A stretch of DNA of 64,000 bases, from contig NZ_JBBYXK010000007.1 in the NCBI RefSeq assembly GCF_039655875.1, positions 62,001-126,000 of the forward strand, in the 5' to 3' direction. Positions 36,491-45,286 of this stretch are shown one piece after another. How positions within the stretch are numbered: position 1 is the first letter of the stretch; each line of letters begins with the position of its first letter. The notes below the pieces were generated by a model. It had not been told where the DNA came from. It saw nothing but the letters and a program-made list of their open reading frames with translations, and searched no databases. The translations under genes were made by a program, and so were the position numbers. This DNA comes from Emcibacter sp. SYSU 3D8 (GTDB taxonomy: Bacteria; Pseudomonadota; Alphaproteobacteria; SMXS01).

Positions 36491-37783
36491 ATGGATCAGC
36501 TCGTCATCCGGGGCGGCAGGCCGCTGCGCGGCAAGATCTCGATCAGCGGCGCCAAGAACGCGGCGCTGCCGCTGATGGCCGCCAGCCTGCTGACCGAGGA
36601 GACCCTGACCCTCGACAACATTCCGGCGCTCGACGACATGACCACCATGTCCGACCTGCTGACCAGCCTGGGCGCGGCCGTCGAGGAAGTCGAAGGCTCC
36701 AACCGGGGCCGCACCCTGAAGCTGACGGCCAGGCCGCCGTTGTCCACCGTCGCGCCCTACGAGATCGTCAACCGCATCCGCGCCTCGGTGCTGGTGCTGG
36801 GCCCGCTGCTGGCACGCACCGGCCAGGCTACCGTGTCCATGCCGGGCGGCGATGCCATCGGCATCCGTCCCATTGACCAGCACCTGAAGGGGCTGGAGGC
36901 CATGGGCGCGAAGATCGAACTCAAGGGCGGCAACGTCATCGCCAGCGCGCCGGGCGGCCTGAAGGGCGCCACGATCCGCTTTCCCTTCGTTTCCGTGGGC
37001 GCCACGGAAAACCTCCTGATGGCCGCCACCCTCGCGAAGGGCACCACCATCATGGAAAATGCGGCACGCGAGCCCGAGGTCACCGACCTGGCCCAGTGCC
37101 TCGTCGCCATGGGCGCCAGCATCCACGGCATCGGCACCGAGTGCCTGGTCATCCAGGGCGTCGATGCGCTGCACGGCGCCAACCACACCGTGATGCCCGA
37201 CCGGATCGAGGCCGGCACCTATGCGGTCGCCGCCGCCATCACCGGCGGTGAACTGGTGCTCGACGGCGCCAATGTCGAGCATCTCGGCTCGGTCTTCGAA
37301 TCCCTGGCCAAGGCCGGCGTCAACATCTCCAACGGCCTGGGCAAGGTGCGCGTATCCCATCCCACCGGGCGCTGCCGCGGTTTCGACGTCATCACCCATC
37401 CATTCCCCGGCTTTCCCACCGACATGCAGGCCCAGTTCATGGCGCTGATGGCCGTGGCCGACGGCGCCTCGCTGATCACCGAAACCATCTTCGAGAACCG
37501 ATTCATGCACGCGCCCGAACTGGCGCGCATGGGCGCCGACATCACGGTCCATGGCAGCTCGGCCATGGTGCGCGGCAATCCACGCCTGCGGGGCGCGCCG
37601 GTGATGGCGACCGACCTGCGCGCCTCGGTCTGCCTGGTGCTGGCCGGCATGGCCGCCGAAGGCGAGACCGTGGTCAACGGCGTCTATCACCTGGATCGCG
37701 GCTACGAAAAACTCGAAGAAAAGCTGCGCGCCGTGGGCGCCGATATCAGCCGCACCCAGGACGACAGGGCCATCGTACCGTGA
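36491..37783 (+). CDS. murA: UDP-N-acetylglucosamine 1-carboxyvinyltransferase MurA with Asp in the active-site loop
   Basis: First committed enzyme of peptidoglycan synthesis, adding enolpyruvate from PEP to UDP-GlcNAc; 430 aa. The fold is complete, with substrate-binding [10 protein letters not shown] near residues 22-31 and the family block [15 protein letters not shown]. In the mobile loop, where most MurA proteins have PGGC, this one reads [13 protein letters not shown] with Asp at residue 121 (codon GAT at 36851-36853). Cys-to-Asp here is the known basis of fosfomycin insensitivity in mycobacterial and chlamydial MurA. It follows dcd and precedes DUF2948. Confidence 0.97.
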   Translation: MDQLVIRGGRPLRGKISISGAKNAALPLMAASLLTEETLTLDNIPALDDMTTMSDLLTSLGAAVEEVEGSNRGRTLKLTARPPLSTVAPYEIVNRIRASVLVLGPLLARTGQATVSMPGGDAIGIRPIDQHLKGLEAMGAKIELKGGNVIASAPGGLKGATIRFPFVSVGATENLLMAATLAKGTTIMENAAREPEVTDLAQCLVAMGASIHGIGTECLVIQGVDALHGANHTVMPDRIEAGTYAVAAAITGGELVLDGANVEHLGSVFESLAKAGVNISNGLGKVRVSHPTGRCRGFDVITHPFPGFPTDMQAQFMALMAVADGASLITETIFENRFMHAPELARMGADITVHGSSAMVRGNPRLRGAPVMATDLRASVCLVLAGMAAEGETVVNGVYHLDRGYEKLEEKLRAVGADISRTQDDRAIVP

Positions 37784-37796
37784 GGACAGACCGGCC

Positions 37797-38207
37797 ATGA
37801 AGCTGCGCGCCGAAAATGCCGAGGACATCGCCGTGATCGGCGGCTATCTGCAGGACGCCGCCCTCAAGGTTTCGGATATTGCCTGGCTGCCGGCGGGCAA
37901 CCGCTTCGCCCTGGTCTGCAACCGGTTCATGTGGGAGCGGCCCGGCCCACCCCATTACCGCACCCGCGCCGGCCTTCATTTCGAGACCGTCATTGCCGCC
38001 AAGGTGCGCGGCCTGCCGCAAGAATCGAAAGACCATGTGCTGGAGCTACTGACCGTCCACGCGGTCGAACAGCCGGGCCGCGCCCTGATTACCCTGACCT
38101 TCGCCGGCGGCGCCGATATCCGCCTGGAGGCCGAACTGGTCGAGGCCGGCATGGACGATCTCGGCCAGCCCTGGGAAACCCCGCATCGTCCGGTCCATTC
38201 GGACTGA
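37797..38207 (+). CDS. DUF2948 family protein
   Basis: A 136-aa protein starting [20 protein letters not shown], typical of DUF2948, a family of unknown function that regularly lies between murA and hisD/hisG in alphaproteobacteria. It has no signal peptide or helices. It starts 13 bases after murA. The expected hisG/hisD partners are found about 13 kb further on, so the conserved order is interrupted here. Confidence 0.85.
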   Translation: MKLRAENAEDIAVIGGYLQDAALKVSDIAWLPAGNRFALVCNRFMWERPGPPHYRTRAGLHFETVIAAKVRGLPQESKDHVLELLTVHAVEQPGRALITLTFAGGADIRLEAELVEAGMDDLGQPWETPHRPVHSD

Positions 38208-38324
38208 ACGGCACGGCGGCAGCGAACGGCATCCTCTCGCAACCCCAGCATCAGGCCGGCAGTTGCCGCCTCGCCGCTGACCGTGATGTACCCACCTGCC
38301 ATGAATACGGGGCCGCCTGGAATT

Positions 38325-39473
38325 CTAGCTGACCGGCGCGGGCCCCGCATAGCGTGCCCGCGGCCGGATCAGCGTACCGGTCTCGGTCTGTTCGATGGCA
38401 TGCGCGATCCAGCCGGCGGTCCGGCCCAGTGCAAAGATCGCGAACGCCGCATCCTGCGACAGCCCAAGCGTGTGGGCCAGCGCCGCCAGCGCGCCATCGA
38501 CGTTGAGCGCCATGCCGCCGGCCGCCTCGGCGGCGTCGATCGTCCGGCGCAGCGCGCCCGAGGGCTCATGCGCGGCCCGCAATGCCCGCGCGCGAATGTC
38601 GCCGTCGGGATAGAGTTCGTGGTGCAGCCCCCAGATGAGTTCGCCCCGCTCGAGCCGGGCGACAAAGAAGGCGGCCGGATCGGGGGCCGCCAGCGCCTCG
38701 GCGAACATGGCGACGGTGCGCATGGTCATGCCGCCGTGCCGTGGACCGGTGAGCGCGGCGAGGCCCGCCATCAGCGCCGCCGGCAGGCTGGCCCCGGTCG
38801 AGCCCACCACGCGCACCGCGAATGTGGACGCATTGAGTTCGTGATCCGCCAGCAGCACCAGGGCGCGGCGGACCAGGTCCGTTCCCCTTGGCTTCAGCCT
38901 CCAGGCCGCGGCAGCCGCCTCGTGGACCGGGCCACTTGCCGCACGTCCCAATACCGCGCTTGCCACCCCGCGCAACAGGCCCGCACCCTCGATGACCATG
39001 GACTGCCGGCTGCGCCCGAACATGGGCGGCGCCTCGTTCGCGCTTCGCGCCAGATAGCTGAACGCGCCGGCGATTCCGGCTTCCCCCGCGGCAAGGGCTG
39101 GAGCCGGCGCATCGGACCAGGCCGCCACGCCGCACAGCAGGGCAGCCGTTTCCTCGAGCGTCGCCGTCTCCGACCAGGCGACCGCATCCTGCCCCCGATA
39201 GATCAGGCGGCCGCGCAGCACGGTTGAAATCTGGGTCTCCAGCACGGGATCGCCCCAATTGATCGCCTTCGCCGCGACCGCAGGCCGGCTGCGGCCGGCC
39301 TTCTTGCGCGCGGCGAGCGCCTCCACGTCGGCCTCGCGGTAGAGACTACGGCGGGAATCGGACATGTCCGCCACGGCATCCAGCATGCCCCGGCTTACAT
39401 AGGCGTAGAGCGTCTGCGGCCTGATACCCAGGCGCCGGCAAACCTCTTCCGCTGCGATCAGCGTGACTGTCAT
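38325..39473 (-). CDS. Citrate synthase family protein with N-terminal HTH domain
   Basis: A 382-aa protein from ATG 39473. Residues ~1-60 form a MerR/excisionase-like helix-turn-helix (LIAAEEVCRRLGIRPQTLYA, SRRSLYREADVEALAARK). The rest is a citrate synthase fold with the catalytic-site segments LADHELNASTFAVR and LHHELYPDGDIRARALRA, and ALGRTAGWIAHAIEQ near the end. HTH-bearing citrate synthase homologues are known in alphaproteobacteria, but whether they are enzymes, regulators or both is unclear. A perfect 12-bp palindrome just upstream could be its own operator. Confidence 0.88.
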   Translation of the reverse strand: MTVTLIAAEEVCRRLGIRPQTLYAYVSRGMLDAVADMSDSRRSLYREADVEALAARKKAGRSRPAVAAKAINWGDPVLETQISTVLRGRLIYRGQDAVAWSETATLEETAALLCGVAAWSDAPAPALAAGEAGIAGAFSYLARSANEAPPMFGRSRQSMVIEGAGLLRGVASAVLGRAASGPVHEAAAAAWRLKPRGTDLVRRALVLLADHELNASTFAVRVVGSTGASLPAALMAGLAALTGPRHGGMTMRTVAMFAEALAAPDPAAFFVARLERGELIWGLHHELYPDGDIRARALRAAHEPSGALRRTIDAAEAAGGMALNVDGALAALAHTLGLSQDAAFAIFALGRTAGWIAHAIEQTETGTLIRPRARYAGPAPVS

Positions 39474-39483
39474 ATATTGATTG

Positions 39484-39495
39484 TATTGATCAATA
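39484..39495. promoter_or_regulatory. Palindromic site upstream of the HTH-citrate synthase gene
   Basis: TATTGATCAATA is a perfect 12-bp palindrome 11 bases upstream of the ATG at 39473, in an AT-rich patch with further ATTGAT repeats (39474-39500). Its position over the ribosome-binding site or promoter suggests an operator for the encoded HTH protein or another repressor. The divergent cupin gene starts at 39554, so the site could serve both. Confidence 0.4.
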
Positions 39496-39553
39496 TTGAC
39501 GTACGCAATGAGCTGCGTCGAAATAGTGGCCGTCACACTCAAAGGAGGCAGCC

Positions 39554-40042
39554 ATGTCCGGACGGATCGACCCTGAAGCCCTGTTGCCAATCTGGGGCAC
39601 CCGCTATCCACCGCCCTACGACGAACCATGCCGCGCCCGCCTGCGCCGCCGGCTGGCAGATGCTGCCGGGCTGACCCAGTTCGGCGTCAACCTGACCCGC
39701 CTGCCGCCCGGCGCCTGGTCCAGCCAGCGCCACTGGCATACCAGGAACGACGAGTTCATCTGCGTGCTGGAAGGCCAGGTCACGCTGGTGACGAACGACG
39801 GCAGCGAGGTGCTGCGGGCGGGCGACTACGCCGGCTTCCCCGCCGGCGCCGAGAACGGCCACCACTTCCGCAACGACAGCGCCAGGGACGCGGTGCTGCT
39901 CGAGATCGGCTCGAACCATCCCGACGATGCGGCCTGGTACAGCGACATCGACATGGCCGCGCCGCCCCTGGAGCAGCCGGCCACCTACACCCGCCGGGAC
40001 GGCACGCCCTATCCCGACACGCCCCGCCGGGCGGGGCCGTGA
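39554..40042 (+). CDS. Cupin domain-containing protein
   Basis: A 162-aa protein with one conserved cupin barrel: motif 1 in HWHTRNDEFICVLEGQVTLV (His-x-His ... Glu) and motif 2 in GDYAGFPAGAENGHHFRN. These are the usual metal ligands. The start has AAAGGAGG nine bases upstream. Its TGA overlaps the GTG start of the DUF2332 gene (GTGA), linking the two translationally. The substrate is unknown. Confidence 0.85.
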   Translation: MSGRIDPEALLPIWGTRYPPPYDEPCRARLRRRLADAAGLTQFGVNLTRLPPGAWSSQRHWHTRNDEFICVLEGQVTLVTNDGSEVLRAGDYAGFPAGAENGHHFRNDSARDAVLLEIGSNHPDDAAWYSDIDMAAPPLEQPATYTRRDGTPYPDTPRRAGP

Positions 40043-41115
40043 CACAGGCGGCGCCGGCATATGATCGCGTCGGCATCGTCCGCGCCTTCGATGTCCAGGC
40101 GCGGGCCTGCGATGCCCTCGGCTCGCCGCTGACCGCGTTTCTGCTGCGCGGTGTCATCGCCGATTATCAGGCCGGCGGCGCCAGCCGAGACCTGCTGGCG
40201 CCTCTGGAAAGCCGCCAACAATGGGAGGCCGTCACCAGCCTGCGCCTGGCCGGCGCACTGCATTTCCTGGTGTTGGCCGGCCGGACACCGGGTCTGGCCG
40301 CCTATTACCCCAGCGCGGGCGGTACGTTCCGCGAGGACGGGTTTCGTGCCGAGATGGAACGGGCAATGCGCGGCGAGGCCGGGTTCATCGAGGCTTTCAT
40401 CCGGCGCGCGCCGCAAACCAACGAGGTTCGCCGCACGGGCGCGCTGGTCGGCGGCTTCCTGATCATCGCCGCCAGGACCGGTCTGCCGCTGCGCTGCCTG
40501 GAAGTGGGCGCCAGCGCGGGCCTGAACCTGCACTGGGACAGGTTCCGTTATGACTTCGCCGGCGCGGCGTGGGGCGACCGGGCAAGCCCGGTGACGATCG
40601 GCACCGCCTGGACGGGCGACGCCCCGGAAACAGGGGTGTCCGCACGGGTGATCGAGCGCGCGGGCTGCGACATCAACCCCATCGACCTGTCGTCGGCAGA
40701 GGCTGTTCTACGGTTGAAATCCTATGTGTGGCCCGACCATCCCGGCCGCTTCCGCATCCTCGAGCGCGCCACGGATCTGGCCCGGCGGCATCCGGTCGCG
40801 CTGGAGACCGCCGACGCGGCCGACTGGACCGCCAGACACCTCGCCGAGCCACGCCCCGGCGTCGCCACCGTCGTCTTTCATTCCATCGCCGCCCAGTACT
40901 TCAGCGACGGCACCCGCGCGGCGTTCGAAGCCGCCATCCGCGATGCGGGTCACCGCGCCTCCGGTGCCGCGCCCGTCGCCTGGCTCCGCATGGAACAGGC
41001 CAGTCCGGTCCAGTTGCCCGAGATTCGCTTGACCATCTGGCCCGGCGGACATGATCTTCTGCTGGGCCATGCCCATCCGCATGGCCTGTTCGCCCACTGG
41101 ATGCCGCGATCATGA
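40039..41115 (+). CDS. DUF2332 family protein
   Basis: A 358-aa protein from a GTG at 40039 inside the cupin stop codon; the open frame to 39628 overlaps the cupin gene and is not used. DUF2332 features include LAPLESRQQWEAVTSLRLAG (a little before mid N-terminus), LEVGASAGLNLHWDRFRYD, resembling a methyltransferase SAM loop, and WLRMEQASPVQLPEIRLTIW. Its function is unknown. It overlaps both neighbours by four bases. Confidence 0.85.
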   Translation: MTQAAPAYDRVGIVRAFDVQARACDALGSPLTAFLLRGVIADYQAGGASRDLLAPLESRQQWEAVTSLRLAGALHFLVLAGRTPGLAAYYPSAGGTFREDGFRAEMERAMRGEAGFIEAFIRRAPQTNEVRRTGALVGGFLIIAARTGLPLRCLEVGASAGLNLHWDRFRYDFAGAAWGDRASPVTIGTAWTGDAPETGVSARVIERAGCDINPIDLSSAEAVLRLKSYVWPDHPGRFRILERATDLARRHPVALETADAADWTARHLAEPRPGVATVVFHSIAAQYFSDGTRAAFEAAIRDAGHRASGAAPVAWLRMEQASPVQLPEIRLTIWPGGHDLLLGHAHPHGLFAHWMPRS

Positions 41116-41408
41116 TCCTCGAAGCCGCACACCTTACCATCAAGCCAGGGCGTGAAGCCGCGTTCGAGGCCGCCATGCAGCAGGCCAGGCCATTGATCGA
41201 GGCCTCGGCCGGCTTTGGCGGCATCGAGGTGCGCCGCTGCATCGAGCGCCCGAGCGGCTATCTGCTCCTGGTCTGGTGGGAGGCGATGGAGGACCATACC
41301 GCCGGATTTCGCGGCTCCGGTCGCTACGAGCAATGGCGGACATTGCTGCACGATTTTTACGACCCCTTCCCCACCGTCGAGCATTTTGCGCCCTCATTTC
41401 TGGGCTGA
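41112..41408 (+). CDS. Antibiotic biosynthesis monooxygenase (ABM) family protein
   Basis: A 98-aa single-domain protein with the ABM dimeric alpha-beta barrel pattern: ILEAAHLTIKPGREAAFEAA at the start, GYLLLVWWEAMEDHTAGFRG in the middle and a C-terminal FYDPFPTVEHFAPSF. It starts inside the end of the DUF2332 gene (ATGA). ABM proteins range from quinone-forming monooxygenases to heme-degrading enzymes and stress proteins, so the exact role is open. Confidence 0.82.
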   Translation: MILEAAHLTIKPGREAAFEAAMQQARPLIEASAGFGGIEVRRCIERPSGYLLLVWWEAMEDHTAGFRGSGRYEQWRTLLHDFYDPFPTVEHFAPSFLG

Positions 41409-41486
41409 GAGTTGATTCTTGATGGCGCGGCCTTGCTCCGGTGTTAGTTCATAGGACCGAAGGCCAACACCCCCGGGGAGACGCCA

Positions 41487-42179
41487 TTGCCCGCCGTCAG
41501 ACTGCTTGCCGCCGCTCTTGTCCTCAGCCTGGCTGTCGCCGGCTGTTCATCGAAGCCGCAGCGCAGCCCGCTGCCCAAGGATCGCAACGCCGTCGACCGG
41601 ATCAGCAATGCCTATGTGCGTGCGGTCGAGTTGCAGGCCGCGGGCGACTGCGAAAAGGCAAGCCGGCTGCTGTTCCGGGTAGCCATGCAGGGAATCGGCT
41701 ACGAGGACGCCCAGCGCCGGCTCGGCGAGTGCACCATCGTCCTGGCGAAAGGCGAGCGGACCCGGTATCTCGACGGCATCGTCTGGCTACGCCGCGCCGC
41801 CGAGGCGGGCTGGCCGGAAGCGCAAGGTTCGCTGGCCTATGAATATGCCACCGGCCCCATGGCCGATGGCGTCGAGGCCGCGCGCTGGCTGACGCTCTAT
41901 GAGAACAACCCCCGGATGAAGCGCCTGGGCTTCACCCCCATGACGGCCGACAAGCTGGCCCGCATCCGCGCCATGATCACGCCCGAGCAGCTTGCCAAGG
42001 GGCAGGCCGCCGCCGCCGCCTTCGTCCCCGTCACCTGGACACCGCCCGCCGCCGCCAAACGCGACGCGGTCGAGGATCTGAAGGAATCCGAGGCCGGCAA
42101 CAAGCGCGGCCCCGGCCCGCGCCGCAGCGACGACGCCGACCGTCCCATCGGCGGCGAGTTCCCGCAGCCTGGCCAGTAA
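41487..42179 (+). CDS. Sel1-like repeat lipoprotein
   Basis: A 230-aa exported lipoprotein from a TTG start at 41487 with GGGGAG six bases upstream. The signal sequence ends in a lipobox (LSLAVAGC, Cys ~20). A central Sel1-type helical repeat is recognisable in DGIVWLRRAAEAGWPEAQGS, preceded by a weaker repeat with AYVRAVELQAAGDCEKASR. The C-terminal ~50 residues are Pro/Ala/Lys-rich and probably disordered. It may serve as an envelope scaffold; no partner is evident. Confidence 0.75.
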   Translation: MPAVRLLAAALVLSLAVAGCSSKPQRSPLPKDRNAVDRISNAYVRAVELQAAGDCEKASRLLFRVAMQGIGYEDAQRRLGECTIVLAKGERTRYLDGIVWLRRAAEAGWPEAQGSLAYEYATGPMADGVEAARWLTLYENNPRMKRLGFTPMTADKLARIRAMITPEQLAKGQAAAAAFVPVTWTPPAAAKRDAVEDLKESEAGNKRGPGPRRSDDADRPIGGEFPQPGQ

Positions 42180-42196
42180 ACCCTGGCGACGCCCGT

Positions 42197-42988
42197 CTAT
42201 CGGAACTTTGGCGTCCGCTTGTTGAGGAACGCGTCCACCGCTTCCTTGTGCTCGGCCGAGGCGTAGCATTCCTTCAGCAATGCGCCCTCGCGGCGCTGCA
42301 CGGCGTTCATGTCCGACGCCGGACCGTGGTCCCGGAGCAATCCCTTGATCAGCCGCAGCTGCCGGTCGGGATTAGCCGACATCTCGCGGCCCAGCGTCCT
42401 GGCCCGGTCGAGCAACTCGCCCGCCGGCACCACATGATCCGCCAGCCGGATGCGGCCCGCTTCCCGCGCGTCGATCAGCCGTGCGGTCAGGCACAGTTCG
42501 TTGGCCGTTCCGAAACCCACCCGGCGCTCGAGAAAGTGGGACGAGGCCAATTCCGGCACCAGTCCCATCTTGACGAAGAACATGCCGAATTTGGCGTCCT
42601 CCGAGGCGATGATCACGTCGAACGGCAGGATCATGGTGGCGCCGACGCCGACCGATGCACCGTTCACGGCCGCGATCAGCGGCTTGGAGCGGCGGCACAG
42701 ATCGGCCCAGTCGGTGCCGCCCGGCATCCCGGTTTCCTCTTCCTGCTTGTCGCCCGCGCCGTCGATGCGCGCCTTGAACGCCTGCTCGATATCCGCACCG
42801 GCGCAAAAGCCCTTGCCCGCGCCGGTCAGCACGATGGCGCCGATCGCCTTGTCGGCGTTGGCCGTCTCGAAGGCATCGACCAGTTCGCGCGACATCACCC
42901 GCGTCCAGGCGTTGCGCCGCTCGGGACGGTTCAGGGTGACGACCGCGACCGGGCCGTCGGTTTCATAGAGAATGGTTTCGTAGGACAT
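42197..42988 (-). CDS. Enoyl-CoA hydratase/isomerase family protein
   Basis: A 263-aa crotonase-fold protein. The ATG at 42988 (MSYETILYETDG) has AGGGG eight bases upstream and is preferred over an in-frame GTG nine bases earlier. It has VTLNRPERRNAW, the oxyanion-hole segments GAGKGFCAGADIEQAF and KPLIAAVNGASVGVGATM, and FFVKMGLVPELASSHFLERR, with a Glu in the usual catalytic position. It probably hydrates or isomerises acyl-CoA in a catabolic pathway shared with the thiolase nearby. Confidence 0.9.
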   Translation of the reverse strand: MSYETILYETDGPVAVVTLNRPERRNAWTRVMSRELVDAFETANADKAIGAIVLTGAGKGFCAGADIEQAFKARIDGAGDKQEEETGMPGGTDWADLCRRSKPLIAAVNGASVGVGATMILPFDVIIASEDAKFGMFFVKMGLVPELASSHFLERRVGFGTANELCLTARLIDAREAGRIRLADHVVPAGELLDRARTLGREMSANPDRQLRLIKGLLRDHGPASDMNAVQRREGALLKECYASAEHKEAVDAFLNKRTPKFR

Positions 42989-43126
42989 CGCGTTCACCCC
43001 TGCTGATTCAGGCCGCCGACATTAGGCGGCGGCTGACAGCGGCGCAATCGCGCAAAGCCATTCGACACGCGGCAAGACGCCGCTAAAGTGATGCCGCGCG
43101 AAGGCCAGAGCATCGGGGGAGAAAGC

Positions 43127-44527
43127 ATGTCATCAGACGCGGCGGCGCGGCAGCGCTCATCGGCCATTCTGGCCCGGCTGGACCGCCTGCCCGGCACCCG
43201 CCATGTCTGGCTGCTTATCGGCCTGTTGTCGCTGGGCGGCATGTTCGAGTTCTACGATCTGTTCATGACCGCCTACGTCATGCCCGGCCTGGTCAAGGCG
43301 GGTCTGTTCGCCGACGTCAAGGTGGGCATCTTCACCGGCCCTGCGTCCTTCGTGGCGGCGACTTTCGCGGGTCTGTTCATCGGCACCTTCCTGTTCAGCT
43401 ATGTCGCCGACCGCTATGGACGCCGGGCCATCTTCACCTGGTCCATGCTCTGGTACAGCGCGGCAACCCTGATCATGGCCTTCCAGGACACCGGATCGGG
43501 CATTTGCCTGTGGCGGCTGATCGCCGGCATCGGCATCGGCGTCGAGCTGGTGACCATCGACACCTACATCTCGGAACTGGCGCCGAAGAAGGTCCGGGGC
43601 CGCGCCTTTGCCTTCAACCACGTCGTGCAGTTCACGGTCGTGCCCATCGTGGCCTTCGTCTCCTGGCTGCTGGTACCGCTGTCGCCGCTGGGCCTCGACG
43701 GCTGGCGCTGGGTGGCGATCATCGGCTCGGGTGGCGCCCTTGTCGTCTGGTTCATCCGCCGCGCCGTGCCCGAGAGCCCCCGATGGCTGATCAACCAGGG
43801 CCGGCTTGATGAAGCGGAGGCCATCACGGCAGCCATCGAGGCCAAGGTCATCGCCGACCTGAAAGGCGCGCCGCTGCCCCAGCCCGCCGCCCACTCGGTC
43901 GAGAAGGTCGAGCCCAAGGGCAACCTGATGGAGATCTTTCAGCCGCGCTACCGCAGCCGAACCATCATGCTGATGGTGTTCCAGTTCTTCCAGACCATCG
44001 GCTTCTACGGCTTCTCGTCCTGGGTGCCGACGCTGATCTCGCAGCAGACCGGCATCAATATCGGAGACAGCCTGCGCTACGCCTTCATCATCGCCCTTGC
44101 CGCGCCGTTCGGTCCCCTGATCGCCATGGCATTCGCCGACCGGTTCGAACGCAAATGGCAACTCGTCGGCGCGGCCGGCGGCGTCGCCGTGTTCGGCCTG
44201 CTGTTCGCCATGCAGAGCGCCATGGCGCCGCTGATCCTGTGCGGGGTGCTGATCACCCTCTCGAAGAACATCATGTCCTACGCCTTTCACGGCTATCAGG
44301 CAGAGCTTTACCCGACGCGAATCCGCGCCCGGGCCGTCGGCTTCACCTATTCGCTCAGCCGGCTCAGCACCATCTTCGTCAGCTACATGATCGGCTACAT
44401 GCTGTATGTGGGCGGCACTGCAGCCGTTTTCGGGCTGATCGCCTTCGCCATGCTGATGGTGGTTCTGTCCATCGCCATCTGGGGCCCGCGCACCCGCAAG
44501 CTGGAGCTGGAGGAGATTTCCCAGTAG
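43127..44527 (+). CDS. MFS transporter (aromatic acid/sugar-type symporter)
   Basis: A 466-aa, 12-helix transporter from ATG 43127 with GGGGGAGAA upstream. The motif between helices 2 and 3 is GTFLFSYVADRYGRRAIF, after MFEFYDLFMTAYVMPGL in helix 1. The family-typical VPESPRWLINQGRLDEAE lies in the central loop. It resembles the metabolite:H+ symporters that take up aromatic acids or other carboxylates. The nearby enoyl-CoA hydratase, SnoaL-like and thiolase genes fit a catabolic substrate. Confidence 0.88.
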   Translation: MSSDAAARQRSSAILARLDRLPGTRHVWLLIGLLSLGGMFEFYDLFMTAYVMPGLVKAGLFADVKVGIFTGPASFVAATFAGLFIGTFLFSYVADRYGRRAIFTWSMLWYSAATLIMAFQDTGSGICLWRLIAGIGIGVELVTIDTYISELAPKKVRGRAFAFNHVVQFTVVPIVAFVSWLLVPLSPLGLDGWRWVAIIGSGGALVVWFIRRAVPESPRWLINQGRLDEAEAITAAIEAKVIADLKGAPLPQPAAHSVEKVEPKGNLMEIFQPRYRSRTIMLMVFQFFQTIGFYGFSSWVPTLISQQTGINIGDSLRYAFIIALAAPFGPLIAMAFADRFERKWQLVGAAGGVAVFGLLFAMQSAMAPLILCGVLITLSKNIMSYAFHGYQAELYPTRIRARAVGFTYSLSRLSTIFVSYMIGYMLYVGGTAAVFGLIAFAMLMVVLSIAIWGPRTRKLELEEISQ

Positions 44528-44530
44528 GGC

Positions 44531-45103
44531 CTATGCGCTCTCCAGCGCCTGCGCCTGTGTCAGCGGACGATAGTCAGGATGCGCCGGGCTGGTCATGCCG
44601 ATCTGGTTGAGCATGCCCATGTCGCCGTCCATGGCGATCTCGGCCAGCGGCGAGCCGCTGACCAGGATGTGCTTGCGGGCGATGATGCCCCACTTGCCGT
44701 TCCGCTTCAGCACCCGGTCCTTGTAGAAGCCGAAGAAAATGGCATAGGGCGCCTTGTCCGCCGGCGTCTCGTTCGGCAGCGACAGGCTGAGATTGTAGCT
44801 TTCCACGTCGGCGGTATCGCCGTGCAGGTCCATCTTCAGCTGGCTGGTGAAGTGCCAGCGCCGCCCGACGCTGTGCTCGACCTCCATCAAGCGCGGCTTG
44901 AAGTCCTTGCCGCTGCCCTTGAAGAAGCCGTAGTCGATCTCGGCGTCATCGTAGAACACCGTGTCGAGCATGGCGTCGTCGAGCCAGTCCAGCGCCCGCG
45001 AATACCGCGCCAGCAGGTCCTCGATGTCGCGCAGATCCTTCTGCCGCGCCAGTTCCCGCTCCACCGCCGCCAGCCGCGCCAGCATGTCGTTCATCTCGCT
45101 CAT
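44531..45103 (-). CDS. SnoaL-like/NTF2-family protein
   Basis: A 190-aa protein with GGGGAG upstream of ATG 45103. It begins with a helical stretch (MLARLAAVERELARQKDLRD) then the NTF2-like cone fold: IEDLLARYSRALDWLD, DAEIDYGFFKGSGKDF and a C-terminal beta sheet (KWGIIARKHILVSGSPLA). Such SnoaL-like proteins act as isomerases, dehydratases or small hydroxylase subunits. It converges on the MFS gene, three bases apart. Confidence 0.8.
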   Translation of the reverse strand: MSEMNDMLARLAAVERELARQKDLRDIEDLLARYSRALDWLDDAMLDTVFYDDAEIDYGFFKGSGKDFKPRLMEVEHSVGRRWHFTSQLKMDLHGDTADVESYNLSLSLPNETPADKAPYAIFFGFYKDRVLKRNGKWGIIARKHILVSGSPLAEIAMDGDMGMLNQIGMTSPAHPDYRPLTQAQALESA

Positions 45104-45286
45104 GTCGTTCTCCCCTGTTCAATCGAGAGCCTAAGGGCGACCAACGGAACGTGCAATGTGACGCAGTGCATGGTCCCCTGGCGGCGGCAAGGCAGGCGGC
45201 AAGGACGCCACATGGATCATGCCGTTAGTGGCCGCCCCCGCCAAGAAGGCATTATCCGCCCCTTGACGCCTCTGCCGCAGCGACGG

